Shown piece after piece: positions 38,430-47,613 of a stretch of 64,000 nt of DNA. This stretch comes from Haloferula helveola. Lineage in GTDB: Bacteria; Verrucomicrobiota; Verrucomicrobiia; Verrucomicrobiales; Akkermansiaceae. Numbering within the stretch: the first letter of the stretch is position 1; every line of letters starts with the position of its first letter. The notes under the pieces are model-generated. The model was not told the origin of the DNA. It saw only the letters and a program-made list of their open reading frames with translations, and ran no database searches. The stretch covers positions 1,612,001 through 1,676,000 of the forward strand of contig NZ_AP024702.1 in the NCBI RefSeq assembly GCF_037076345.1, written 5' to 3'. Made by a program: the position numbers and the translations under genes.

Positions 38430-41400
38430 TCAATCGACAACGAAGCGGAAGAATCGCGGTGAGTCGGTGAGCATGGCTTCCGGTATGATTGACTGAAGCG
38501 GGATGGGCACCCCGTTGTTACCGCCACTCGTCAGGGCATCACCCACGTCCTGCCACTCGCCGGATTGGAGAGTAGTGGAGGATTGGAGTTGGTAGGAGTG
38601 TCCGGCGTAGCCCGGTACGGTGATCGTGCCCTCTTCCCCATCAAGTCTGATCGAGGCGGTGAGATCGGCGTTATCCCGGTTCAGAACCGAGCCGTTGTTC
38701 ACAAAGCCCGCAGGCAGGCTTCCGGTGTAGTTCAGAAGGTCGAGGAATCCATCGTTGGTGAAGGTCCCGGCAACTTCGAGGTCGGCCGTTCCCTTGATCA
38801 CCAGAGACCCGGCGTTGAGGATCGACGCATAGGGACCGGAGTCGGAAGGCAAGGTCAGTTGCGCTCCCGCGTCGACCTCAAGGACCGGCAGCACGCGGGC
38901 CACTCCGATGCCGTCATAGACGGTGCGCTGGGCGCCCGCGACCGCGCTGCCATCGAAGTCGTCGAGGTAAACATCGATCACCGACCCTGCGCTGACACTG
39001 CGGCGGCCGACATAGGCGCGATAGAGGGCCTGTTGCGAATCGAGAACGGCTACGGGCGAATCGAACTGCGAAGGCTCCGCCTGCTGGCATGAGTAACGGC
39101 GGAAAACGAGCAGCTCTGAAGTCGTGAATCCGGCGCGGATCCGCCAGTCCTCCCCGGGGCGGGACCAGAAGTAGGCATAAACATCGTAGGTTCCTTCCTC
39201 GAGACCGGTGACGGTGGTCTTGAGAGCGCGAGCGGATTCGCTTCCGGCTTCGTTCACGGTGAAAGCGCTGTCACCATTTCCGAGACCGGTGTGCAGGTGC
39301 CACTGACCATCTGCCGCACCGTCGGTGGCGGTTGGACCGGTCGTCACCAACGGCGAGCCGTCGGCGAGGCTGGTGTTGGCCAGGGTTGCGTCGAAGTAGG
39401 TTACCGGGGCGGCTTCCTCATCGGAACGTTCGATGATCCCGACCGGTGATTGGTCGTAGTCGCGCTGGTACGGGTAGTCACCCCGCAACCAGAGCAAGGC
39501 GGTGCTCCCTTGCCGCCATTTCGGGATCATCGGACGCAGGTTGTCGACGGTTGAATTCTCCGTCACCGGTGTCCAGGTCCAGGTGGCCCCCTGATCATCG
39601 GTGACACCCTTGAAGATCTCGTGTTTCGGCAGTGCGGTATCGTCGCGCGGATCGTGTTCGGCCGAGATGTAGATCAGCGACGGGTCGTTGGGATGGATGG
39701 AGCCGAGACCGGTATAGTCGCGCTGCCCGGTGTGCAGGCCGTCGCCCATGCGGCAGAGCTCGTGGGTGTGCCAGATCGAGCCGTCGCATCTCGCGTAGAA
39801 AAGCCGATGGTCGGCATCTCCGGACTGACCCTGGGTGCTTGCCGTTCCGTAGCGGGTGGTGAAGAGACCGTAGATACCGCCGTCGATCACCTCGATCTCC
39901 ATCGTCCAGCCGTGATGGTAGGAAGTGGAGGTCACCGCCGAAGTCGTCCAGACAGGCGTGAAGTCCGCCGGGGCCGGAGCAACCCCGTCAAAGATGTCTC
40001 CGTCGATCACGTTGCCGAACGAGTCGTATGACTTTCCGGCCCGGATGTAGCCATGGTAGATGCTATTGTTGAAATCGTGCGGGTGACGCTCGGTGCACAT
40101 GAAGTCGATGCGGTCGACCCCGTTTCCGGAAAAGACGAAGTAACCGTTCGAGTAGGTGCTGGTGCTGGTGGTGGTGGAGAGGCGGCCACCGTAGTTCCAG
40201 GTGGCACCGAGGTCGTCTGACCAGGCGATGTGCGGGGTGCGGTCGTCGGCGCGAGCGATGTTGTAGAGCCGGCCCTGGCCGCTGCCCTCGGCCGACATGT
40301 AATGGAGATTGGTGTAGGTGACGTCGTCCTCGAAGGTACCGTTTTCCGGCCAGGTGAAGGCCTGCTCGGCATCCCAAGCCGAGCCGTCATTGGGCAACGT
40401 GGTGGTGCGGTAGAAGCTGCGCGGCACGTTGTCCGCACCCCAATCCGCGGTGACGTTGTAGCCGGCACCGTAGTTGTGGCCGGTGTGCTTGGCGAAGTAG
40501 CGCCCGTCGGGGCGCTGCCAAAGGGCCGCGACGTTGTGGTCGTCGCCCTTGTTGAGGGTCGGCACGGTTCCGAGGGTCACCAGCGTCCGCTTGCCGGTGG
40601 AGGGATTGAAGGTGGTGACATCCATGTCGCCGTCGCGCGGCTCGCCACCATAGCCGAGATAGTTGGCTACCGAGGCCACGACGATGTCGTCGGTGTCGCG
40701 GTCGACGAGAACCCGCTCGTCCTGGTACCAGCACCATCCTCCATTATCGTTGAAAAGGATCAGGTCACCGGCCACCTGATCAGCCGGGTTGATCGGGGGT
40801 GTTGGCGGAATGATCGGCCCGGGGTCGGTGACGTCACCGGTCTGAGCGCTGATCCGGTCGAGGTGGAGCTGCGAGCCGGTGCCGTCTCCGGCCATGGTGT
40901 TGGCGAGGACGAGCCAGTAGTCGCCGCCGGGGTGTGCCGTCTGGGCGGCGGCGTTGTCGAGATCCAACCCGAAGGCGAGCTCGGCAATCGAGCCGGGGTC
41001 GCCTTCGTTGAGGTTGGCCAGGTTGGTGTCGACCACGGTGGAATCGACCAGCGTGCCGCCGGTCCAGTCGGGAGCGCCGGCCGCAACCGCATAGAGGGAA
41101 GCGGTGACGTGCACGGTGGTGCTTTCGTTGAGCCGCCGGCTGGCGATGCCGTGCACCCAGAGTTTCGGCTTGGCCGGGTCGTCGAACACCGTGCCGTCCA
41201 AGGCACCGATGTTCTGGCCGATGCGCGGTGGATCGGCCGCCGCGCCAGGATCGCTGCCGTTGGTCTGGAGGTGGACCCAAGCGATGCCATACGGAGTATC
41301 CCTCACCTGTGATCGGGCCTCGCCAATCACGCCGACCGTCCGGCTCGCTGGAACTATCCGCACCCAGCCGGCCGGCGCCGCGTTGAGAAAATCGCCGCTT

Positions 41401-41525
41401 CCAATGCCATCGTCCTCAAAACTGGCGTTTGCGAGCGGCAGCGTCTCGCCGCCAGCTTGGAAAGCCAACGACGCCAATATGAAGGCTGTCAGGACAGATG
41501 GCCGCCAAAAGGTGCGAAGGGGCAT
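38430..41525 (-). CDS. Large exported BNR-repeat (BNR_4-like) protein
   Basis: A 1031-residue exported protein. A signal (FWRPSVLTAFILASLAFQAG) precedes a beta-sandwich module at about 30-240 (LPLANASFEDDGIGSGDF) that resembles a C-terminal-type carbohydrate-binding domain. A BNR_4-like propeller at about 255-690 starts with GGWCWYQDERVLVDRDTDDI and has HIAWSDDLGATW and YGLFTTRYGTAS. A further beta-sandwich and a short C-terminal YQLQSSTTLQSGEWQDVG domain, of a type common in Verrucomicrobia, follow. It probably acts on or binds extracellular polysaccharide. No catalytic residues can be named. It converges with the MidA gene. Confidence 0.7.
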   Translation of the reverse strand: MPLRTFWRPSVLTAFILASLAFQAGGETLPLANASFEDDGIGSGDFLNAAPAGWVRIVPASRTVGVIGEARSQVRDTPYGIAWVHLQTNGSDPGAAADPPRIGQNIGALDGTVFDDPAKPKLWVHGIASRRLNESTTVHVTASLYAVAAGAPDWTGGTLVDSTVVDTNLANLNEGDPGSIAELAFGLDLDNAAAQTAHPGGDYWLVLANTMAGDGTGSQLHLDRISAQTGDVTDPGPIIPPTPPINPADQVAGDLILFNDNGGWCWYQDERVLVDRDTDDIVVASVANYLGYGGEPRDGDMDVTTFNPSTGKRTLVTLGTVPTLNKGDDHNVAALWQRPDGRYFAKHTGHNYGAGYNVTADWGADNVPRSFYRTTTLPNDGSAWDAEQAFTWPENGTFEDDVTYTNLHYMSAEGSGQGRLYNIARADDRTPHIAWSDDLGATWNYGGRLSTTTSTSTYSNGYFVFSGNGVDRIDFMCTERHPHDFNNSIYHGYIRAGKSYDSFGNVIDGDIFDGVAPAPADFTPVWTTSAVTSTSYHHGWTMEIEVIDGGIYGLFTTRYGTASTQGQSGDADHRLFYARCDGSIWHTHELCRMGDGLHTGQRDYTGLGSIHPNDPSLIYISAEHDPRDDTALPKHEIFKGVTDDQGATWTWTPVTENSTVDNLRPMIPKWRQGSTALLWLRGDYPYQRDYDQSPVGIIERSDEEAAPVTYFDATLANTSLADGSPLVTTGPTATDGAADGQWHLHTGLGNGDSAFTVNEAGSESARALKTTVTGLEEGTYDVYAYFWSRPGEDWRIRAGFTTSELLVFRRYSCQQAEPSQFDSPVAVLDSQQALYRAYVGRRSVSAGSVIDVYLDDFDGSAVAGAQRTVYDGIGVARVLPVLEVDAGAQLTLPSDSGPYASILNAGSLVIKGTADLEVAGTFTNDGFLDLLNYTGSLPAGFVNNGSVLNRDNADLTASIRLDGEEGTITVPGYAGHSYQLQSSTTLQSGEWQDVGDALTSGGNNGVPIPLQSIIPEAMLTDSPRFFRFVVD

Positions 41526-41623
41526 GATCAGGTGGATGGAAGGACGATATCAGGTGCGGGGAATCGGAACTGAGCCATGCTGCCAGAACCCGAATCACGC
41601 CGGGTCCGGCAGCCATTGCCGTC

Positions 41624-42259
41624 TCATTGTCGCCGACGACACAGAAGGGTCAAACCGGCGAGCGCAACCAGAACGGCCGAAGCCGGCTCGGGCACGACCG
41701 TCACCGCGAACCCGAGATCATCGTTCCCACCTGGAAACAGCGATCCCGACAGCGTGCCACCGGCGTAGACGTCGTTGTTCAACGAATACATCGGCGCGAA
41801 TGCCCAGCTCGTGCCCGTGTCGGCGGTGGCCGTCATGCTGAAGTTGTTCGAGCCGGCAGTTACCGGAACACTCTCGGTGGAGAGGTCGAACTTCATCCAA
41901 TATTTCGGACTCGCGTTTCCATCGCTGCCGGAGTCTCCGCTGAAGTTGTTACCGTCGAGCAGAATCCCGGATGCGATCAAGTTACCGTTGACGGACAAAT
42001 CGAGCGTCAGCGTTTCGCCATCATCGAAACCGTTGTAGGCAATGTAGATCGCGTCGATGAACCCGGCACTGGGGACCGTGAACGACTGCGTCAAACTCTC
42101 GCCCGCATCCCAGCCGAAGCGGTTTGCCGTGGCTCCGGTGTAGCCGGTGTCGTTGAGGCCAATTGTTGGTGTCACTGACGCGTTGTCCGTCACGACGACC
42201 GCGGCCCCGAGCCCACCCGTAGCAAGAACGGATGCGAGGAGTGCATGGAATGTTCTCAT
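41624..42259 (-). CDS. PEP-CTERM anchored exported protein
   Basis: A 211-residue protein. The signal RTFHALLASVLATGGLGAA is followed by a beta-rich domain of about 160 residues and a classic PEP-CTERM tail: VPEPASAVLVALAGLTLLCR then basic residues. The tail targets it to exosortase/archaeosortase processing. No exosortase gene is in this window. The domain contains GLNDTGYTGATANRFGWDAG and AIYIAYNGFDDGETLTLD, which recur in the next upstream gene. The start at 42259 gives the signal peptide; longer frames lack one. Confidence 0.8.
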   Translation of the reverse strand: MRTFHALLASVLATGGLGAAVVVTDNASVTPTIGLNDTGYTGATANRFGWDAGESLTQSFTVPSAGFIDAIYIAYNGFDDGETLTLDLSVNGNLIASGILLDGNNFSGDSGSDGNASPKYWMKFDLSTESVPVTAGSNNFSMTATADTGTSWAFAPMYSLNNDVYAGGTLSGSLFPGGNDDLGFAVTVVPEPASAVLVALAGLTLLCRRRQ

Positions 42260-42297
42260 GGATGCTTGAAGCAGTGGGTATGGATCACGACCGGCGT

Positions 42298-44613
42298 TCA
42301 GGGAACCTCCTCCACCTGATAGAAGGCGGCTCCCGCCGGAGCCGGATCGTCGGAAACCACCTGCGTCGTGCCCGCAGGGGTGAAGGCGCTCCCAACCCCG
42401 GTGAAAGTCACAAGGTCGGTCGAACGCTTCAGGACGTACATCTTGCTGGTGTCGAAGCCGGTCACCGTCATCTCGAAGGCAGTCCCGTTGAAGCCTGTAT
42501 CGGTAATGCTCAGGACGGAGGTGACGGGAACGATGATCGGATTCAGCGAGACAAGCATGTTGTCGACCGCCACGTCCCACGAGTCCTGCACCGGCGGCTG
42601 GAAGCCGACGGTGAAGTAGAGCGGGTCCGCATTGGGATCAGAAGTCGGCCGGGTCGGCACTCCGGTGATCGAGCCGACCAGCGTGCCGGCCGCGCGGTCA
42701 TACACGCGGGCGGCCCAGGTGCCCCCGAGCACATCATGATCGATCTGGGCGGTGTAGGTGGTGCTCTCGGCAATCCCTCCGGCCGGGACGACGGACAGGA
42801 AGGCGCTACCATCGTAGGCCTGCACCGATCCGTCATCGAAGAGTCGCAAGATGCAGTGGGTGCCTGCGTCGCTGAGAATCGAAGGGATGCCGGCCGAGAG
42901 GATGTTGAACCCCCCGGCTCCGGCGACTCCAAGGGCGCCCTCAACGCGCAGGTCCACCGAGCAGTAGAAAGGGGCGGCAGGGTTGCCGTGCTCGATCCGC
43001 AGTCCGTTGCCGGTGGTGCTGGCGTCGATCAGCGCATACTGCCCAGTCCCGGGCAGCAGTTCGGTGGTTGATTCGAGGGTAGTGCCGCCGGCGCTCTGCC
43101 AGCCGCCGCCGGTGCCGGAGAAATCGACGCTGCGGAACGGAATCCCCGTGGGAACCGAGGTGTCGAGATTCGGGTCAGTACCGGCGGCGACCTCGTCGCC
43201 GTCGCCGTAGAGGTCACCGTCGGTGTCGAAGACATTCGGATCGCACCAAGCCGGGGTAACGCCCGCGCCTTGGAAGCTGCCGAGGTCGAGGTTCTCATCG
43301 CCGTCCAGCAGGCCATCGCCGTCGCTGTCGGGATCGACCGGGCTGGTGCCGGTGGCGGTTGCGTTGAGCCATGAGCCGAAGCTGTCTTCGGCGGGGTCGT
43401 CGTAGCCGTCCCCGTCGGTGTCCGCCTTGTCGGCGCGGGTCTGGGGCGTGGCGTCGTGCTCCTCCAGGTTATCGATCCCGTCGCCATCGAGGTCCATGCC
43501 AAGCCCGCCGTCGGTGACATCGTTCGGATCCAGGCCACCAAGCAGGTTATTGGTCACTTCATAGAGATCGTTCATCAGGTCACTGTCGGTGTCCTCGTCG
43601 TTCGGGTCGGTCGACTCGTTCAAATGGGCGGTGTTCAGGGCGCCGATGACTTCGTCATTGTCGCCGATGCCGTCGTCGTCCGAGTCGTCGTCGTTCGGAT
43701 TGGTCGCACCGTAGCCGTGAGATGCATCGCCATTGTCGGTTCCGGCCACCTCGGGGCCGTCCTCGAGACCGTCGCCGTCGGTGTCGGCGAGGATCGCCTG
43801 AGTCTGGCCGAATCCATGCTCCGCCCCCAAGGCGTCCTGACCGAGGAACTCCTGCTCGTTGCTCAGCCCGTCGCCATCGTCGTCGAGGGCGGGGACCAGT
43901 GCCGTGGTCGAGGGCGGGTTGGTGTTGGCCAGTTCGTAGTCGTCGGGTAGGCCGTCACTGTCCGCGTCGGGCACCTGTGCCGTGACCGCAAACAGCGCGT
44001 CGTTGCCGGAGGCACCCCCGGACAGTCCCAGAGTTCGTCCACCGGCGTAAGGATTCCCGTTGTTATAGAGCGGCGCCAGCAACCACCCCGACCCCGGGTT
44101 GCCCTCGCTGTCGAGGCTGATCAGAAAGCTGCTGGTTCCCGCCGGCAGGGTCAGGTTGTGGGTGGAGAGATCCCACCGCATCCAGTAGATCGGACCGGAG
44201 TTTGCATCGCCCTGGTCGACGCCACTGAAGTCCGCACTGTCGAGAGTGATTCCGGTCTCGCTGATCTCATTGCTCCCGTCATCGCCGGCGTCCACCGTGA
44301 TCGTGAAACTACCGCTGTCGGCCCCGAAGCCGTTGTAGGCGATGTAGATCGAATCGAGAGTGATGCTGTTGGCCAATGTGAAGCGCTGCCCATGGAGCTC
44401 GCCTTCGTCCCAGCCGAAACGCCCGTTCGAGGCCGTGATGTAGCCGGTATCGCTCAAACCCAGTGTCGGCGCGGTCGAGCCGTCATTCGTCACGGTGACC
44501 TGTGCCGCCGCGTTTCCGGCAAGCAGCAGGGCCAGCGGGAGCGAGATTCCACCTAAGTGGACAATCCTTCGCAGGGCATGGGCGGAGAGCGGATGGAGGG
44601 TTCGTTTTCTCAT
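42298..44613 (-). CDS. Exported calcium-binding repeat (TSP3-like) protein
   Basis: A 771-residue exported protein. The signal VHLGGISLPLALLLAGNAAA precedes an N-terminal domain paralogous to the PEP-CTERM protein downstream (GLSDTGYITASNGRFGWDEG, SIYIAYNGF). About nine thrombospondin-3-like acidic repeats follow (for example DADSDGLPDDYE, DDDGDGLSNEQE, DTDGDGLEDGPE), which should bind Ca2+. A C-terminal concanavalin-like part (FRSVDFSGTGGGWQSAGG) and a YVLKRSTDLVTF-type tail end it. A start at 44817 is rejected as lacking a signal. It is upstream of the PEP-CTERM gene by 38 bp, so they are likely one operon. Confidence 0.75.
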   Translation of the reverse strand: MRKRTLHPLSAHALRRIVHLGGISLPLALLLAGNAAAQVTVTNDGSTAPTLGLSDTGYITASNGRFGWDEGELHGQRFTLANSITLDSIYIAYNGFGADSGSFTITVDAGDDGSNEISETGITLDSADFSGVDQGDANSGPIYWMRWDLSTHNLTLPAGTSSFLISLDSEGNPGSGWLLAPLYNNGNPYAGGRTLGLSGGASGNDALFAVTAQVPDADSDGLPDDYELANTNPPSTTALVPALDDDGDGLSNEQEFLGQDALGAEHGFGQTQAILADTDGDGLEDGPEVAGTDNGDASHGYGATNPNDDDSDDDGIGDNDEVIGALNTAHLNESTDPNDEDTDSDLMNDLYEVTNNLLGGLDPNDVTDGGLGMDLDGDGIDNLEEHDATPQTRADKADTDGDGYDDPAEDSFGSWLNATATGTSPVDPDSDGDGLLDGDENLDLGSFQGAGVTPAWCDPNVFDTDGDLYGDGDEVAAGTDPNLDTSVPTGIPFRSVDFSGTGGGWQSAGGTTLESTTELLPGTGQYALIDASTTGNGLRIEHGNPAAPFYCSVDLRVEGALGVAGAGGFNILSAGIPSILSDAGTHCILRLFDDGSVQAYDGSAFLSVVPAGGIAESTTYTAQIDHDVLGGTWAARVYDRAAGTLVGSITGVPTRPTSDPNADPLYFTVGFQPPVQDSWDVAVDNMLVSLNPIIVPVTSVLSITDTGFNGTAFEMTVTGFDTSKMYVLKRSTDLVTFTGVGSAFTPAGTTQVVSDDPAPAGAAFYQVEEVP

Positions 44614-44974
44614 GATTCTGGATTTTCGGGATCGGGTATCGTTGGCTCCAGAGGAGCCCGGAACGGGATCCTGCCGATGAGCCGGGTGGTGAAATGGGCA
44701 CCTGCAGCGTCTGCCGGCCGGTTGTGCACCTGGGGGCATAGGAGAATCCCCAGCGAGACCGGTTCGGAACAAAGGCGCATCTCTGGGGATTTCCGCCGCG
44801 AAGGCGGTTGGTTGCACAAAATCTTGAGAAACTTCACGCGGGAGGCGCCGAGCGCCGGGTCACCGGGCAGCTGCGAAGATTTTCCGCTACCAATGGCGGT
44901 AGATATGGAAATACCCCGTGGTAAGAGGTGTCTCCGTCCGCCTTGCCGCTCGGCTCCACGAATCTCCGACGACC
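44614..44974. other. Divergent intergenic region without a gene
   Basis: The 361 bp between the TSP3-like gene and the sigma factor gene. No reading frame looks coding. It must hold both promoters, but no clear -10/-35 pair stands out. An AT-richer stretch at 44810-44840 and another near 44895-44925, with TATGGA at about 44914, are the best sites. Confidence 0.4.
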
Positions 44975-45484
44975 ATGAAAAGCAATCAGACCCGCTTTGT
45001 GGAGGCCCTGACGGAATGCCAGGAGGCACTCCGCGGTTACTGCTATGCCCAACTCTCCTCTTGGCCTGACGCCGAAGAGGTCGTGCAGGCGACGAACGTG
45101 AAGCTGTGGGAGAAGGAGGCCGACTGGGACCGGGCGCGGCCGTTCCTGCCCTGGGCTCTCGGCGTGGCGCGAATCACCATCCTCTCCCACTTTCGCGACC
45201 GGCAACGCGACCGGCTGGTATTTGACGAGGACGTGATGACGATCATGGAGAGACACCTGCTCGCCGCTGCGGAGGAAACCCCGGACCGGGTCCAAGCCCT
45301 GCGCCACTGCATGGGCAAGATGGCGGACGAGCCGCGCGAGATCCTCAAAGCGCACTATGTCGAAGGCTGGAACCTCGCGGCGATCGCGGAATCGGTGAAC
45401 CGCAGCGTGAGCGGCATCAAGTCGCTGCTGTTCCGGTTGCGGCGCGAATTGGCTGGATGCATCAACCGGGAGCTGCGGACATGA
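44975..45484 (+). CDS. ECF sigma factor (Rhodopirellula/Verrucomicrobium type)
   Basis: A 169-residue sigma-70 family protein. Region 2 has CYAQLSSWPDAEEVVQATNV and PFLPWALGVARITILSHFRD. Region 4 has MADEPREILKAHYVEGWNLA and an HTH in AIAESVNRSVSGIKSLLFRL. The sequence fits the PVC-specific group often encoded before a FecR-like gene. The ATG at 44975 was chosen (MKSNQTRF). It overlaps the downstream gene's start as ATGA. It may control the neighbouring exported proteins, as an inference from position. Confidence 0.88.
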   Translation: MKSNQTRFVEALTECQEALRGYCYAQLSSWPDAEEVVQATNVKLWEKEADWDRARPFLPWALGVARITILSHFRDRQRDRLVFDEDVMTIMERHLLAAAEETPDRVQALRHCMGKMADEPREILKAHYVEGWNLAAIAESVNRSVSGIKSLLFRLRRELAGCINRELRT

Positions 45485-47142
45485 CCGGGATGAGCCCAGA
45501 TGGGGATGAGCTGGAGGCACGGATCAGGGCACTCGTCTTCGAGGGCGCGGCGCGCCGGGACGAACTGAATGATCTGTTGCGGTCCAACGAGAAGGCGCGG
45601 CCCATCGCCGCCAAGGTGTTGTTCGAAGAGGCGGCGCTGATCTCGGAGCTCCGGCTGCACAACGCCCGGCACTGGGCAGCGGTGCTCGAGCCTCCGAACG
45701 CCACACCGGCGAGGGAATCCGCAACTTCCAAGGTGCGGCCGCGACGCAACATGTTCGTCACGCTGGCCGGGCTCGCCGCCGCGATCGCTCTGGCGGTGCT
45801 GTGGATCGATCGTGATCCGCAGCAAGATGCTCCCCCGATCGAACCCACGGTTTCCAATGAGGAATTGCCGATCGGGGTGATGCGACTGCTGGAAGGAGAT
45901 GGTCTGTCGGCTCAGGCAATCCCGGTGATGAAGGGGCGGGAAATCGAACTCGAGTCAGAACGTGCACGGATCGATCTGAACAGCGGGGTCGTGCTTTCCC
46001 TATCCGGTCCGGTCCGCATGAAGGTGGAACACCAGCGGGCGAAGCTGTGGAGCGGCCAAGTCGTGGTGGAAGTACCGCACGACCGCGAGGCGTTCACGAT
46101 CGAAACGGATCAAGGACGCTTCACGGAGCGGGCAACGGTTTTCAGCGTGTCTGAGGAACCGGATCAGCGATCCGAGCTGGCTGTGCTCAGCGGGCAGGTA
46201 AGGGCGGAGTTGACCACGGCGGAGGGTGATGTTCTCGGCTGGCGATGGGTGAAACGTGCGGAAGGTGCCATCATCGAGAGCGACCACGTTGGTATCAGGG
46301 TGCTTCGCGCAACTGAGCTACAACACGACGGCCCCATTCCTCCCGGCGATGCCGCCCTGAAGGTCTCAGCAGCCTATCGTGCTGCCGTCGATGCCTCGAA
46401 ACCCATGCTTCTGTGGAATTTCGAAGAGCCTCCGACGAACGGAACTCTTCCCAATCCGTCGGATCCGGACTTGGCGGGACTCATTCGTGGAGAATGCGAA
46501 TTCATGAACGAAGCGGGAGCCCGGTCCCTTCGGCTCGGGAGAGGAGACCGGAGCGGATGGATCGATGGGAATGGCCCATGGCGGAAGCAGGATCCGGAAC
46601 CTTTCACCGTCGAACTCTGGGCACGACCCGATCACATCCAATGGGGCCACCTTTTCCAACTGCGGGTCGAGACGGATAAGGACCCGTTGACGGGTGCTCC
46701 CCCGCGGGGCCAGGTCGTCTATTTCTGCATGGAATTCACGGATTCCGGGGTCTTCGGTGCAACCCCGGGCAACCCGGCGGTTCGCGCCGTTTTCAGGTCT
46801 CCTGCCACCGAGAGAGCGGACATGCTTTTTCCTGGAGGTGTGAACGCCGCGCTCACTTCCCCCGACCGATATGCTCCCGGCCGTTGGTATCATCTGGTGG
46901 CGCGCGTCGGCACCCAGGACATCACGCTGTTCATCAACGGGGATGTTGCCGCGCGGCAGACCATCAGTCGACCGGACCACGGTGAGCAGGAATTGCACCT
47001 CAGGTTGGGTCGCCTGTTCGATGGCAAGAACAAGAGTCGGCAGTTCGCGGGCGGGATCGACGAAGTCGCTCTCTACGACCGGGCACTGAGCGACGAGGAG
47101 GTGCTGAAGCACTATCTGGCCGCATCGGAGAACGGCGATTGA
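45481..47142 (+). CDS. FecR-like membrane protein fused to a LamG domain
   Basis: A 553-residue protein. The cytosolic N-terminus (residues 1-90) contains LEARIRALVFEGAARRDELN and is probably an anti-sigma-type segment. A single TM follows (MFVTLAGLAAAIALAVLWI). An external FecR-like domain at about 150-290 contains RIDLNSGVVLSLSGPVRMKV and GQVVVEVPHDREAF. A LamG/concanavalin domain at about 330-545 contains FTVELWARPDHIQWGHLFQL and WYHLVARVGTQDITLFINGD. ATGA overlap with the sigma factor gene implies that it senses something outside and controls that factor. Confidence 0.8.
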   Translation: MTGMSPDGDELEARIRALVFEGAARRDELNDLLRSNEKARPIAAKVLFEEAALISELRLHNARHWAAVLEPPNATPARESATSKVRPRRNMFVTLAGLAAAIALAVLWIDRDPQQDAPPIEPTVSNEELPIGVMRLLEGDGLSAQAIPVMKGREIELESERARIDLNSGVVLSLSGPVRMKVEHQRAKLWSGQVVVEVPHDREAFTIETDQGRFTERATVFSVSEEPDQRSELAVLSGQVRAELTTAEGDVLGWRWVKRAEGAIIESDHVGIRVLRATELQHDGPIPPGDAALKVSAAYRAAVDASKPMLLWNFEEPPTNGTLPNPSDPDLAGLIRGECEFMNEAGARSLRLGRGDRSGWIDGNGPWRKQDPEPFTVELWARPDHIQWGHLFQLRVETDKDPLTGAPPRGQVVYFCMEFTDSGVFGATPGNPAVRAVFRSPATERADMLFPGGVNAALTSPDRYAPGRWYHLVARVGTQDITLFINGDVAARQTISRPDHGEQELHLRLGRLFDGKNKSRQFAGGIDEVALYDRALSDEEVLKHYLAASENGD

Positions 47143-47205
47143 TTGGCGCGTTGCGAGACTGATCGAGGCCCTTGCAAAAGCTCACCCACGCATGCCGACC
47201 CGGCA

Positions 47206-47230
47206 GCCGCTTCCACCTCTTGGAGGCGGC
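47206..47230. terminator. Terminator-like hairpin
   Basis: GCCGCTTCCA (47206-47215) pairs with TGGAGGCGGC (47221-47230) around a 5-base loop, with one G-T pair. It lies between convergent genes. The flank TTGG is a poor U tract, so termination is likely but not certain. Confidence 0.5.
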
Positions 47231-47249
47231 TTGGTGAGGCACGTCCGAC

Positions 47250-47597
47250 CTAGCCCGCGACCAGCTCGAAGAACGCCTCCCTCACCCCACCCCAGCCGAA
47301 GAATCCGGCGACGAGGTAGAGCAGTGCGAAGCCGAAGGAGAAAACCCGCAAGCCGCGAAATTCAGGCGGAAGTTTGATCCCCGCAAAGACGGCGGCTCCG
47401 GCAAGCACCCAAGTCAGCACCCATGCCAGGAGGATCGGGATGAACACCCACTGGTCGACACGTGCCGCGTGCACCCGGTGGCCGTAGAGAGGAAAAACAG
47501 CGACCGAGATGCCGATCGCGACGGACGGAATCCACCATCGCAAGACCGGCCGAATGTCCGACCTGGACTCCGACGGCAACGGAGGCGGACCCGACAT
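47250..47597 (-). CDS. Small membrane protein
   Basis: A 115-residue protein with three hydrophobic segments: RWWIPSVAIGISVAVFPLYG, WVFIPILLAWVLTWVLAGAA and VFSFGFALLYLVAGFFGWGG. The N-terminus is Pro- and Ser-rich. No family recognised. It lies 16 bp downstream of the repeat protein gene on the same strand and is likely co-transcribed with it. Its coding look (hydrophobic blocks, clean start) supports it as real. Confidence 0.6.
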   Translation of the reverse strand: MSGPPPLPSESRSDIRPVLRWWIPSVAIGISVAVFPLYGHRVHAARVDQWVFIPILLAWVLTWVLAGAAVFAGIKLPPEFRGLRVFSFGFALLYLVAGFFGWGGVREAFFELVAG

Positions 47598-47613
47598 CGG
47601 AACAAGAGTTCGC

